NCBI GenBank assembly: GCA_038501625.1
Contig: JAZAYU010000019.1
Location: forward strand, 4,114,501 to 4,178,500
Direction: 5' to 3'
Origin: Corbicula japonica
Lineage: Eukaryota > Mollusca > Bivalvia > Venerida > Cyrenidae
Length of the DNA stretch: 64,000 nt
Shown here in pieces: positions 30,921 to 42,680 of this stretch (positions are counted from its first letter, which is position 1; each line of letters opens with the position of its first letter). The position numbers were made by a program, and so were the translations under genes. A model generated the notes under the pieces. It was not told where the DNA came from and ran no database searches. It worked only from the letters and a program-made list of their open reading frames with translations.

Positions 30921-31835
30921 AGCATTTACAAATAGTTTAGATCCAGATCAGCTGACACATCTGTGCTTTCTGATCAGGATAGGAACTATTTGATTTTTGG
31001 TCATAAAAATCCTAATAAATAAACTAGATGGGTGTTCAGTTGAACACTTGTGTCGCCCTCTGGTGCTGTCGGAATAAAAATGCAAGTACAAAAAGGGGCA
31101 TAACTCCATCAAATGTGACCTTGACCTTAAGAATATAGTAACGTCACGAGCGTATTGTCATAGGGAATATAATTTGAAAGTTTGATGAAGAAATATTAAG
31201 AAATGGCAAAGTTATAGCCAACGTTAAGTTTTCATATTAAGGGGAATAACTCTATCAAGTGTGACCTTGACCTAAAGAATCTGGTATTATCAGGAGCGTG
31301 TTTGGAAAAGGAATACAATTTGAAAGTTTGATGAAGAAATATTAAGAAAAGGCAAAGTTATAGCCAATGTTAAGTTTTCGTAAAAAGGGATATAACTCCA
31401 TCAAATGTGACCTTGACCTAAAGAATGTGGTATCATCACGAGCATGTTGTCATAAGGAATATAATTTGAAAGTTTGATGTAAAAATATTAAGAAATGACA
31501 AAGTTATAGCCAACGTTAAGTTTTCGTGTAAAAATCCAAGTACAAAAAGGGGCTTAACTCCATCAAATGTGACCTTGAGAATTTGGCATCATCTCGAGCG
31601 TGTTGTCATAAGCAATATGATTTGCAAGTTTGATAAAGAAATATTAAGAAATGGCAAAGTTATTGCCAACGTTAAGTTTTCGTGACAGACCGACGGACAA
31701 AGCGGTTCCTATGTATCGCCATTTCTTCGAAAGGGCGATACAAAAAGCAAACAGTGCAGATTCTGATCAAATGAGCCAGCTAATCTGGATCTACACTGTT
31801 CACACATGCAATAAAAAGCGTATAAATATAAAGAA
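30921..31835. repeat. FB-1, copy 25, split by a 0.7-kb element
   Basis: The left half (TTTAGATCCAGATCAGCTGA to CCTAATAAATAAA) and the right half (AAAAAGCAAACAGTGCAG to CTGGATCTACACTGTTC) flank an insertion at 31023-31741. Confidence 0.75.
31023..31741. repeat. Inserted element with tandem units of about 145 bp
   Basis: A unit reading GGGGCATAACTCCATCAA, ATGTGACCTTGACC, TTTGAAAGTTTGATGAAG, GGCAAAGTTATAGCCAACG recurs about four times (from about 31095, 31241, 31387 and 31549). The ends CTTGTGTCGCCC and GGGCGATACAAA form a short imperfect inverted repeat. It lies within an FB-1 copy, so it is younger than that copy. Confidence 0.8.
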
Positions 31836-32045
31836 CAGGTTTAGATATTTGTATGTGAGAATAAAAAAATTACAAATATCCACAGTATACTGAGCCTGGT
31901 TTGCACTTACAAAGACATGAGTTGGGTCAATACCAGACCATTCATACTGCATCACTCGGATTAAGCTCGACTCAAGCTGTGGACCCACCAATGGATTCAG
32001 TTGAAATAGGAATGCACACAACCAGCTGAAGAAAATAAATAATAT

Positions 32046-32291
32046 TTAACCCTTTATTCCATTGATACACCTTTATTGATTGGGCCAACAGCTAAGATCC
32101 AGATCAGCTAGCACATCTGTCTGTGCCATCTGATCAGGATCTACACTGTTCACTTTTTGATTCATTAGGTTGGTTCTGACCAAGAAAGTTGCAGATCCAT
32201 ATCAGACAGAAAAGATGTGCCAGCTGATCTGGTTCTACAATGGTCACATAGGCGTTAACACATAAAACACATTTATATGGAGTAATGGGTT
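32046..32291. repeat. FB-1, copy 26, the rightmost copy
   Basis: It begins TTAACCCTTTATTCC and ends GGAGTAATGGGTT, with all four inner arms. No FB-1 sequence was found to the right of it. Confidence 0.85.
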
Positions 32292-33913
32292 CAAATATAA
32301 GCATTTACATCTGCCCATGGTGAACGTTAAAACTACCATATTTGAGAACAAAGTTACTAAAATATTGTCTTTGTTTTATGACAAGTTTTAAGCATGTAAA
32401 AATACATGAAAACAAAAACACAACCTTAAATATATAACAATTTAATTGGTTGACTTTTTCATAATTTCACAAAATTTTCAATTCTTTGAATATGAATTGT
32501 GTTCCAAATAACTGTACTTTTTGCTAAAAAGGTAAAAATTTGTGAAATTTAATGGATTTTCTAATATTTTCAGAGAAAAAAAAAGGTCATATGTTCTTGA
32601 AAGACTAAATATTATTAAATTTAATGTAGCTACACTTCGTACTTACAACAAGTAACAGCATGCGGCTGTCATCATAAACATTATCTGTACAATTCTGAAA
32701 ATAAACCAAACATGATATTTTTAACCATTTACTCAAAATATACTAAGGCTGTGGATTGTTAGGCAAGTGGCAATCCAATCATATTAATTTTCAGAACTGA
32801 TAATTCACAGATCAATTGACGAATCCCTTGTTTAAATGAATTTGTATAGGGTCATAATTTTTTATTTATACATTGGATTTTCATTGTTTTTGGTGAAAAT
32901 ACAACAAGTATTAATTGGAACAAATAAACGTGTAAAGAACAAACCACAAATTTACAGAATTGACATATTCTTATTTTCAATTTCACGATAATTACAGCAT
33001 TAGAAACAAATCCTAATTATTCAGGCTTTTCATCAGAAATTTGGGAAGAGGCCTTGGCCTTTCAGATTGGGAAATTCATGCATAATAATTCAGGGCTTCC
33101 CCAGGCAATTATGGCATACTGATGCCAGGATGCAATAATTTCTTAACTATTATTAGCGGTATGCCATAATCTGCTAGAATGCTATAAATCCTACATTAAA
33201 AATATATTTCTGCGGTGAAGAGTTTGGTAACACAGCAGTACAGGCGTGAATTCTGATTGGACGACCGATAATGTAAGTAGCTATTTTTAGCCTCGGAGTC
33301 TATCGCGTTAAATATAATAATCAGTCTTCACGAAAGGCACCGGACCGCCGGTCATGTCCGGCAAAATTTGCTTTGGTCCGGCAGTTTTGTGAAGTCGTCG
33401 GTCCGGCCGACCGGCAATTTTTCTGGGCATTTTGGGTATGAAAAATCTTGGTGCAATCAATATTTCCGTTATAATTATACTGCAGCTCCGTTATATCGCA
33501 ATATCCAATATATCGCGCTCGGTCCGTGGATCCCAATTTTTTGTACATTTACAATGTGTATGTTTGTTCATTCTTTGTGGGTGGTAAAAAAGACCGAATG
33601 ATCAAATCAACTTTGGTGACAAATTCACGAAATGCACGCTTTTATCGTGTCGTATTACGTCAATACCGGTGAAGGTTGTTTTTTACATTTTGTATGCAGG
33701 GATTGAAGAGGCGATGTAGAAGTTCATCAACAGATACAACATGAAACGTATGAAAATAAATGAAAGTTGTTTTTTTATACAAAAATGATTTTGATTTGAC
33801 ATGAAACCCCCTTTGTGACGAACAATAGGACTGGTGCGAAAAGCACCAAGCTGATACAGTACTGACAGAATTTCGTTCAAGAGACAAACCGCTAATTAGC
33901 GACAATTAATGAA

Positions 33914-34008
33914 AGCTGTTAACCATAATAGACATTGAGCAGGAAATGTCAAAACAGTTTGTTGTTTTGACATTACCTGCTCATCGACATATCAAGCTGG
34001 TTAACAAC
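33914..34008. repeat. Hairpin within the 33.3-34.9 kb element
   Basis: TGTTAACC ... GACATTGAGCAGGAAATGTC pairs with GACATTACCTGCTCATCGAC ... GGTTAACAACAG, with AAAACA / TGTTTT at the tip. The arms are about 45 bp with a few gaps. Confidence 0.75.
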
Positions 34009-34507
34009 AGACGACGACGAACTAACATCAACGATTTCGACCGACCAAAAGATTATCGATCAGTTCAAAGTATCGACACCTTTGGAAATTGATGAAGGCG
34101 ATCTTTGATTGTTTGAACATTATTTTATTTATTTTTATTTAAAATAAATCTCAATAAATAATATGAAAAGTTGTTTTAAAACATTTGTCCAGCATGGAAC
34201 CAGGGTCTCTTTAAATCAGAAATTAAAGAGACCCTGATGGAACGTACTCCCTGATGTACCCGTAGATTTCACGCTGTGTTAATTACGCAACACCGCAATA
34301 TACATGCATCTGACAACAAAACAAAAAGAAGTTTTATTGTTTTAGCGTGATTATTAACTTATATCTATATTTATTTACTTAATGGCAGTCTGAATTTCCA
34401 TTTGTGTATTATTGTTCCATAACAGAATCAATGTAGTATACTGTAATTTGTGTCTGAAAATTAAGGCCTTCATATATATTTTTTACTGTTTTTTTTTATT
34501 ATTTTAG

Positions 34508-34658
34508 ACCACAAGAAGGTTATGCCAAGTTCCAGCAACAGATGCAGACTGCTAGACAAGTTTCAGTGGACATGAGTGCCAAGGCAAATTTATATCATCT
34601 GGCACATAAAGACCTTGCCATATTTTTTTGTCATTTTTTCAAGAATATAATAGATTGA
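34508..34658 (+). other. Exon-like open frame with acceptor and stop
   Basis: After a long T-rich tract ending TTATTTTAG, a frame of 49 codons reads PQEGYAKFQQQMQTARQ, VSVDMSAKANLYHLAHKDL, AIFFCHFFKNIID, then TGA. The composition is like a real globular protein and unlike the surrounding AT-rich sequence. I do not recognise the family. It could be the last exon of a captured host gene or of the element's own gene. It lies within the inverted-terminus element. Confidence 0.35.
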
Positions 34659-34959
34659 ATAATCTGTATTGTTGTTTGTAACATATGCGGGGGTAAAAGT
34701 GAAAATAGAGCTATTTGATTAGCTTCAATGTATGTGTGGCGTAAATATAGTGAAATAAATTAGTTTTACGAAGTATATAATTGATTTTTTTTCGGTCTGG
34801 CAAATTCTTCTTCGGTCTGGCAGAATTTTTTTTCACCAGACCGAATGACTGGCAGTTTTTCATCCCTTTCGGGAAGACTGATAATATTGCAGCAGTGTGA
34901 TCAAATTTTGAACATATGCGGTAAATTCTCCAGATAATAAAAGTTACCATAAAAACCCT

Positions 34960-36400
34960 ATGTTTTCGGCCACGGTCTTTTTATAAAAATATTAATTTTT
35001 TTATTGACCCTAAAAATTTGTCCACTAAAATTCGGCGATTTTTTGCTAACCCTGTTTACTGCCAGCATTTTTAATTCTAAATTCGTCTGTTTTTGTTAGA
35101 TTAGTAATAAAAAATATGTTTGTAAACCTTGGTTTTGATTTTGATATTAAAGATAGAACTTGGAAATAACATCATTGTCCGCCGATTGAGTTTGTTTCTG
35201 AACAATTATTTGTCATCATCTTATTTGCGGTAATCAATATTGTAACAACAAAGCGGTAAGTAATGAGATCGTACCCTGGTAAATGTAATGTTCTTTTTAT
35301 TTACAGCAATTATAATAATGATAATCTGCAGTTTGTAATCTGTCATCTCAAATCTGTAGACGTTGCTATGCAACTAGGCTATAAAGTGCGAAAAATTGCG
35401 ACTTTATGATTGCCGCGGGCAAACATCTATTGTACTTTTTACTTGATCACATGATCGGCACTTAATAATATCCAAACCGTTTTCAGTCAAATGATTTTTC
35501 GATTACTCAAATGTTTTTCAGAAGAAAATATCATTACTTTTTTCTAGTCAATAAATTTTTATGAACAGAACTGATGTTTTTAAAACTGTTGTTCAAATGC
35601 GAGTTTAATTTTATTACGAGTAAGAAATAAAACGAACAATGTGTGTTTTTAATTAAGCGAATACTTGCCCCTTAAATATCCGAGAATTGTTACATGTTCA
35701 TTGACTAAAATCTTCAAATTTACAACTGCTATGAACACCTGTTCATTGCCCGTTTTGATCTAAAATGTCAGCGATGCTTGAATATTTTACATCAAAGACG
35801 CCGACGTCAACTTGAAACGCTGCACACCGCTCAAACATCGATCGACGGTGTATAAAAAAAAATTGCAACCCATCAACAAACTAGGTTGATTTCATTTCTA
35901 AATCAGTCAATCATTTGTATCTGCAGTACCGGCACTTTGCTGAATTAGTAGTTTGCAACATCTATGGCACTCCTATCTGTGACAGCCATCACAATTCTTT
36001 TGGCAATGTTGATTATAAAACAATAGGATGTTTATTTAGCAACTATGGAGTTAATTGCTTGACAAAGGTAAACAGAAATTTTAAAGGTAGAAACGTCTGG
36101 TATGTGTTGACTTATTCTAGACTTACATTTATGGACGTGTCAATTAATGTACATGTGTCTAAATGTTCAAACGATCTTTTTTTAAAATAAAAATTCTCGT
36201 CTCTAAATATTCGTTCTGCCAGAAAAATAATAATTTTTTTCCGTCCAAAGACTTGGACAAAATACGTTAAGTTACGTTACGCATTTCATAAATAGACATG
36301 TATACTGTACCAGTATTCGGATAGTCGGCGACGCGGACAAAATCCTAAGTTTTCGGCCGCGATTTTTATAATTATTTTTTTCGTGACCCTAAGATTTTGC
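34960..36400. repeat. Pair of direct repeats 1.4 kb apart
   Basis: About 60 bp at 34960-35020 (TTTTCGGCCACGG, TTATTGACCCTAAAAATTTG) recurs in the same orientation at 36341-36400 (TTTTCGGCCGCG, CGTGACCCTAAGATTTTG). The sequence between has no recognisable protein. They could be degenerate terminal repeats or two copies of a small element. Confidence 0.45.
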
Positions 36401-36778
36401 TAATGTGTAACAAAACTCTTTACCTGGGACATATTTTTTGTATGGCATTGGAAAAATGAAAAAATGGAAGTTATTTTCTTAATTTCCTAGCTAATGATCA
36501 GTTGAATATAACAGAGGAATGATTAAATTTTTAATTAATACCCGATTTGGAAAGATTAGTGAAATATTTGTTGAGATGCTAATTTTTTAAAAGCTGTGTT
36601 TACATTGGGCTTTACAAAATGGAAGTTGTTACCCCCCATCTCCGGCCTATACATTGGGGACACAAATTTTAGAGAACTTGGTATTTGATAGTAAATTCTG
36701 TGTGGAAAGATTAATAACGATGCCAAATTATCAAAACAAAACAAAAAAGATGTGTTTATGCTGTGTAGACCGTCATTT

Positions 36779-36808
36779 CTTTTTTTTTTTTTTGGGGGGG
36801 GGGGGGGT
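36779..36808. repeat. Poly-T followed by poly-G
   Basis: A run of about 15 T is followed directly by about 14 G. Confidence 0.9.
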
Positions 36809-38008
36809 AGTTTATACAAATTTTACGCTAATCTTGTGCACATTTACTCTAATCTTGCTCACCACTGGGATCTGGTATAATTTTTGAACATCCAGGGTCC
36901 ACTTAACTATTCTACTCAAATCTTCCAAAGAGTGATGACTTGTGTACTCCAACTACACGTTAAAACCAGATTACAAATCATTTAATGTTTACAATCTGTT
37001 ATAAATCACTTACCAAAAATGTTTTTATAAAAGATCGCTATTCAACGAACTTTGCTATGGCGAATATTCGTACCCGATTTTCAGATACGAACCTCCAGCC
37101 ACTGTCGTAATTTGATAAACCGTAAACAAGTATTTACCCTTTATTTGGTGATCTTCCCATACATATTTGTAAAAGTATTGGGCATATTATTCCAATAAAA
37201 GCCCAAAAGGAAGTGATAACTGCAAAGGTTATTTCTGATCGCTTTGCCATTTTTTAATTAAGATGAATTTTCTTGAAAGATTTCTCCGGAAGGAAGTCGG
37301 AAAAATCACATGATCCTGTGGATTAGGCGCTTGTATGTTGACAAGCGTTTGTTGACAACAGTTGCGAAAAAGACGAAAAGTACGCAACGGTACATCTGGT
37401 TTTCTTGCGGTTTGCAACAACAGATGAAAAGGTTATGACATGACCAATTGGGCCTTTCGCTTATCTTTTTGTTCCTTTTGGTAAGCACAAATTACAATAC
37501 AAAAAAAATATCTGAATTAGGCTATGCATAGTTTCGGCAAAAGCCATTAAAACTTTAGTGCACCGTTTAGTCCCTCTTTAAGCCATTCCCTGACAAGGAT
37601 TTTAAAACACTCATACAGACCTGGTCAAAAATTATACCAGATGAAATGAGGACAATTAAATCTAACTTCAGCCGTTCTAGCCTTAATCAGCTAGAGCATT
37701 TAGATAACTTTAAATGTATACCTTATCTTCTTGCATGATCTGTTAACTGAAGTCAGAGGTTTATATAGTGAACTAAGTGTGCGTCCCGAGGATGGGTTGT
37801 ATTTAAATATACAAATACAAATACAAAGCATTTATATAGCGCAAAAAGTATACAATATTCGGTTGCGCTGTACAATATCAGAACAAAACATTACATACAT
37901 ACACACAAAATTAGCAATGACATTAAAGAAATGTTATATACACAATCTGATTTTAACAGCACTTTGTATAGTCACTCTAGAATTTAGCATTTTAGGTACA
38001 GTCATTGA

Positions 38009-38296
38009 CTAAGTATAAAACTGCTTAAATAAGTATGTCTTAAGTTTTGACTTAAACTGATTTTCATTAGTAATCTCCTTCAAACAATTTGGTAAAGAGT
38101 TCCACCACTGAGGGCCAGCAACTGCCAGAGATCTACCGGCAAGTTTAGTGTTTGTAATTGGAACATCAAAAAGATGACTTGATGACGACCTTAGTCTTTG
38201 TCTGTATTGATTTTTGGATGAGATAAACATGTCACAAAGGTATGAAGGTGCAGTGCCATTCACGACACGAAACACAGTCACAATCACTTTAAACAT
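38009..38296 (-). pseudogene. LINE RT C-terminal segment, shifted frame
   Basis: It codes FRVVNGTAPSYLCDMF, RLRSSSSHLFDVP and GRSLAVAGPQWWNSLPN, then FKSKLKTYLFKQFY. This closing block is shared by many CR1/L2-like and related elements. It overlaps the preceding frame by 13 bp, marking a frameshift. Confidence 0.88.
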
Positions 38297-40014
38297 AATT
38301 CTGGCACGAATCGGAAGCCAGTGTAGACCTCGAAGAATCTCGACACTAGATTGTTCATAGGTGCCCCAGTAACAATGCGTGCAGCATGATTCTGTACACG
38401 TTGCAATTTGTCCAGTTGGTAGCTTGGAATATTAATGAAAAGTCCATTGCAAAAGTCCAGATGTGAATGTATCAGACCATGAACGAGTATTTCTGTAGAT
38501 TTCTGAGTAAGATATTTTCTAATTGTCTTTAGATTTCTTAGTTGTATATTTGCTATTTGACACTTTCTGGTAATATGCTTATCAAAATTCAGAGTACTGG
38601 TCATCTGCACCCCCAAATCTCGAACAGTATCAACACAATTGACTTTGATCCCACCAACATTAACACTGGTTATGTTCAACTTGGACAGTTGTTGCCGAGT
38701 CCCATAAACAATTATTTCTGTTTTACTGTTATTCATTTTTAATTTAAATCTATTCATCCAGAGCACAATATCATTAAGGCAGTCGCTGACTTGTTGAATA
38801 ACGACTGCTTCACTCTCAGTTTCACCAGCTCTAAATTTAAAGGCAACTTTATGGTCATCCGCGTATCCATATAGATCTGCTGGATACTTCTGTACTACTT
38901 TATTAAGGGCAGCTATATATAGGGTAAACAGTACCGGACCAGCACAAGAGCCCTGAGGGACACCGAATCTCAATGGTTCTGTATCCGATGCCGACCGCTC
39001 AATGACAACTTTCACTGTTCTGTTTGTTAAATACGACTCAATCCATTTCAATGGGATGCCTTGGATTAGAAAGTCTGCATGTAGAATTTTAAGCAATATT
39101 GGTACATCAATGGTATCGAATGCGGCACTGAGATCAATCATTACCACAATGGATACGTAGCGCTTATCAGCTGTGTCTAAAAGGTCACTGTACATTTTCA
39201 TCATAGCAGTTTCAACACTGTGAAATTTACGATATGCACTTTGGTAAGATGGTAGCAAGTTGTTGGATTCAATATGACAAGAAATCTGTTTCATTGCCGC
39301 CTTTTCAAGAATCTTTGACAGAAAAGTAAGATTGGACACCGGCCGGTAGTTATTTAGTTCAAGAGGTAGACCCTTCTTTTTCAAAAGAGGCTTGATAATG
39401 GCACCCTTCCATTCCTCCGGAAACACGCCAGATGATAAGGACCGGTTGACAATTTCAGTTATTAATGGTGATAATTTTGACAAGTGTTCTTTAAGCTTTG
39501 GTGTAGGCAAAATATCCAATTCACATGTTGTTGACTTTGAATCTTTTACAATTTTAGTTATGTCATTCTCACTTAGTGGCTGGAATTCTGTGAAAACATG
39601 GTCACATGATTTACTATTTGTAAATGTAGCATTTATTGACATTTGACTGTCCATATTGTCCAGTTCATCACGAATTTTTGAAATTTTGTCATTAAAGTAC
39701 CGAAGGAAATCATTTGCTAGGTAAACTTCGCTTGTGTGAGGTGGAAGTGGATTATCTCTTGAACGTCCCAGCAAGTCGGAAGTGACATTATATAGTCTCT
39801 TCACATTTCCCTCTGCTTCACCGATTCTGTTGCGATTGAATCCATTCTTTTCCGATGCTAATGCCGCAGTATAGGAGTTTCGTACATTCTTGTACACCCT
39901 TTCAGTAATATCAGACCTGTCCTTTAAGAAAATGTTTTCTATTGCCCGTTTAAACTGCTTAAGTTGATTCAAATAACCAGAGTACCATGGAACTTTGGGT
40001 CTACACGTAATCAA
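38284..40014 (-). pseudogene. LINE reverse transcriptase
   Basis: The open frame of 576 residues holds the RT domain: WKGAIIKPLLKKKG and NNYRPVSNLTFLSKILEK in the fingers, VVMIDLSAAFDTIDVPILLK with the first catalytic Asp, FGVPQGSCAGPVLFTLYIA, and YGYADDHKVAF with the catalytic pair at about residues 386-387. QSAYRKFHSVETAMMKM is typical of the CR1/L2 group. The frame is open from 40014 but starts inside the polyprotein, since the endonuclease lies upstream in broken form. The frame ends in divergent residues at 38284, where the remaining coding sequence moves to another frame. Confidence 0.92.
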
Positions 40015-40284
40015 TCTTTCTTTGAAAGAGGCATGCTTGTCAATTATGCCAGCTGTAGACTTACAGAATTCAGAAACAAGATCATCGACTGTAGTTGTTT
40101 TTTTCTATCAAATTATTCAATTCTTCCAGATCTTTTTTCTAACAGTTCATTAGATACACGCTTCCAATTACGTGATTTTATGCTTCTTGTTACTAATGGG
40201 GGACGTGCTTGCTGTATGTTACAGGTCACAAATCAATGATCAGAAATATAATAGTCTGTGACTAGGTTGCTGATACTGGCAAGT

Positions 40285-40608
40285 TTATCTTCCTTTTTTT
40301 GTGATTACTAAGTCAATGATATGCCCACCAGTATGCGTAGGTGTGTTAACATGCTGGAACAGTCCAAATGTACTCAAACACTGCTGAAATTGATTGGTGT
40401 AGCAGTCCAATGTATTGTCTATGTGAATATTGAAGTCACCAAGAATTACCATGGAACCAGATTGCACTGTGGCATGTTCTAGATAAACAGTGAATTCTGT
40501 TAAAAATGTAGCCATAGTAACCGGATGTTTCTCGGAATATGGTGGTCTGTAGATACCAACAACAAAAAGAATGAAAGTTCTAGTACTGCATATGAACGGG
40601 CTAAACAA
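40285..40608 (-). pseudogene. LINE endonuclease fragment
   Basis: The frame codes FVVGIYRPPYSEKHP, then SMVILGDFNIHIDNT and THTGGHIIDLVITKKGR. These match the C-terminal part of APE-like endonucleases of LINEs, with the GDFN motif carrying catalytic Asp and Asn. The N-terminal half is absent. Stops and frame breaks between 40284 and 40014 separate it from the RT. Confidence 0.85.
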
Positions 40609-40917
40609 AAACGAGCCTGCTATAAATCACTTTATTCCTTATTAAAATTCCCCGTCAGTGTATTAAAATTATTTTTTTTTATTTTTTTTTTAGTTTTGAA
40701 AATCAATTACAATACTGACACGCTCATAGATTTTGATAGTTGTAATTAAATCGAGACATTGCATTAAATCATGATTACGAGTCAACATAAAAGGTAATTA
40801 ATTTCAATCAATTTAATATTAAATACTTTCAGGTACACGACATCTTTTAAATGATATTCGGCGATTATAAGAGCAGTGTTTAGAATTATATTTTTAAAAT
40901 CTCCCCGTTTATAAATT

Positions 40918-41025
40918 CAGTACTGTTATCAGTAAATAATCGATTACCGATGTCAATCAGTGACTATGACTGAAAAGTAGTTATCAGGGTTATCCGATTA
41001 ACTTTTTTGTGGGTTAATAATAATT
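40918..41025. repeat. Dispersed repeat, relative of 44283-44392
   Basis: CAGTACTGTTATCAGTAAAT, TTACCGATGTC, CAGTGA and AGGGTTATCCGATTAAC recur as CAGTACTATTATCAGTAAAA, TTACCGATGTCG, CAGTGA and AGGGCTATCCGATCAAC at 44283-44392. Confidence 0.65.
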
Positions 41026-41624
41026 CAATATAATGCATTGAAACATTTTAAAACATATTTCAAATTGGTATTTTTTCAGGACTATTCTTAACAGTATGGC
41101 TAACTTTCCATTAACCTTGAAGATGGCCGTTGTTTTTTCTTATTCCTTATGTAATTGGTATGTAATCAGTGTTTAAAAAATATGTAATGTATCATGTTGA
41201 CTGTATCAAAAATTCATAGTACATTTAGCATAATAAATTCCCTAATGGGGAAATGTGGCCCAAACGGAATAGCAACAACACGAGAAGGCTCACATGCACA
41301 CATTGTGTGCGTGCGTGTATTGTAGGGGGATGCTTTGCATTGCTTTCAGTGGAGACAGCGCAGTATAACCTTGTCAAGAAAAAAAAGCGAAATTTACAAA
41401 ATCTGCAGTAAATTGAACTTTTTCTTTTTCAGGTTTGAGGAGAAGAAACCTTTAAGGTAATAACACTGTCGGAGGTTTGTTCGCATATTTCAAGCATAAT
41501 TCTAGATTAAATCTACTAGTACATATCTCATCTTCCTCTACAACATTCACACAATGGTATTCTTTCACTACATTGTATCATGGCTCAAAACAACATAGTA
41601 TTACCCCCATCCCATTGGCTTTGC

Positions 41625-41965
41625 AATGCTATTAGCTTTTTCTATTTTATATGTTTGTGTGCTTTTGCATGCAACATTGTTGAGCTGATGGGTGGGTTAG
41701 AGTTATATCACCAAGACAACTTGTACTTGTGTGTTGATATGAGAACCTTTTGGAAAAAGTGTGAGGCGATGCACCATAGAACCTGGTTTAAATCCCTCAA
41801 GGGTTCTTATTTTCGTTCATTGTTTGTAGTGTCTTATTTGAATTTGACATGCTGATAAACACATGCTCTCTTTTTCCTCTTTTCTTTTTCGCTGCGTGGG
41901 GAGGGGGTGTTTTGTGAGTGTGGCGATTAGTCAGCTGATAGGCATACTTCACTTTTTAAAATTTC
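41625..41965 (+). repeat. IR-3 interspersed repeat, long copy
   Basis: IR-3 is a family confined to the right part of the window. Landmarks in order are TGTTTGTGTGCTTTTGCATG, TTGTTGAGCTGATGGGTGGG, ATATGAGAACC, AAGGGTTCTTATTTTCGTTC, TCTTTTTCGCTGCGTGGGGA, and GTGTTTTGTGAGTGTGGCGA. It has no coding capacity. The closest long relative is at 63588-63915. Confidence 0.75.
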
Positions 41966-42534
41966 CTCTTTCAAAGTGCGACCCGGTCCATCCTTGTCTA
42001 CATTGACAAGTAAAATTGACATGTAAAATGATCTTGGTGCGGATGATCGTGTTGTGGGTAGGATTGAGGAGGTAGATGTTCACCATATTTTTTTAATGGG
42101 TGTCATTAAATTTGGCTGTGTTTTCGGGATTTGATCATTCTGATACTTGTATTCATAGATAACTTTGTTTAATTAAACCCGAGCTAACTTTATTATAAAA
42201 TCCTTCCTTACCTCTTTCGTCTGCGTAGGTAGTATGTTTGATTCATATTTTTGTAAAAAAAACGAAAATATCTTCCGTTTTTTTTTTCAGAAAAAAAACT
42301 CCCCAAAATTTTGAAATCTTATAACTATTAACTTAAGAGCTTTTAAAATCTTATACTTTATATCAAATTCTTCTATCCGTTACAGAAAAATATCCTACAT
42401 GCTGTCTAAATTATTGGGACTGATGAGTTAATTGATATTTGCCCCAAAATGGTTTTCTGCCAAATGCCAGATGGAACCTGATTGTTGTCAGCAACTTTAA
42501 TAATTAGAACTGCATTTTGTTTTGCAAGAGTCGA

Positions 42535-42680
42535 TGTCCTCTTCCAAGAAGTGAAATATGCGTATCAGAAATCGCCACACTCAGAAAACACAGCCTCCCC
42601 ACGCGGCTTAAAGTAGAGAGGAAATGAGGAGGATGGGTTTATAAGAATGTCAATTTCAAATAAGACACAAAAACAATTTA
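42535..42680 (-). repeat. IR-3 partial copy
   Basis: The inverse of the IR-3 right end: GTGAAATATGCGTATCAGAA, ATCGCCACACTCAG, ACACAGCCTCCCCACGCGGC, GAGAGGAAATG. Confidence 0.75.

Larger units (their letters stand above)
24692..33309. other. Upstream flank of SUFU and intergenic sequence
   Basis: No protein-coding exon was recognised. The content is the FB-1, FB-2, hairpin and tandem-unit repeats listed separately, plus AT-rich single-copy sequence (26.1-26.8, 27.3-27.6, 29.5-30.9, 32.3-33.3 kb). The first few hundred bases right of 24691 should contain the SUFU promoter and 5'UTR, but I see no diagnostic element. Confidence 0.4.
33314..34885. mobile_element. Putative DNA element of about 1.6 kb with inverted termini
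   Basis: The left end (TAATCAGTCTTCACGAAAGG followed by CACCGGACCGCCGGTC) is mirrored by the right end, whose inverse reads TATCAGTCTTCCCGAAAGGG and then a run of CGGTCTGG motifs. Sub-terminal GGTCCGGC / GGTCTGGC motifs repeat inward at both ends. No transposase was recognised. It holds a 45-bp-arm hairpin and two short exon-like frames, so it may be non-autonomous or carry captured host sequence. The target duplication was not defined. Confidence 0.55.
37806..40608 (-). mobile_element. CR1/L2-type non-LTR retrotransposon (LINE), 5'-truncated and decayed
   Basis: On the minus strand the element runs from the end of an APE-type endonuclease (40608-40285) through reverse transcriptase (40014-38284) to a conserved C-terminal part (38296-38009). 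A tail follows with GCGCTATATAAATGC and short TTTGTATTTGTA repeats near 37806-37840, as expected at a LINE 3' end. The coding region is broken between endonuclease and RT and again at about 38290. The endonuclease N-terminus is missing, so the copy is 5'-truncated. The clade is judged from the RT wording (YRPVSNLTFLSKILEK, SAYRKFHSVETAM) and could be a sister clade. Confidence 0.9.

Noticed and set aside
41447..41470. Possible 24-bp microexon after TTTTTCAG and before GTAATA
   Set aside because: In the phase used by the EGF exons it contains a stop, and no neighbour in the other phase was found.
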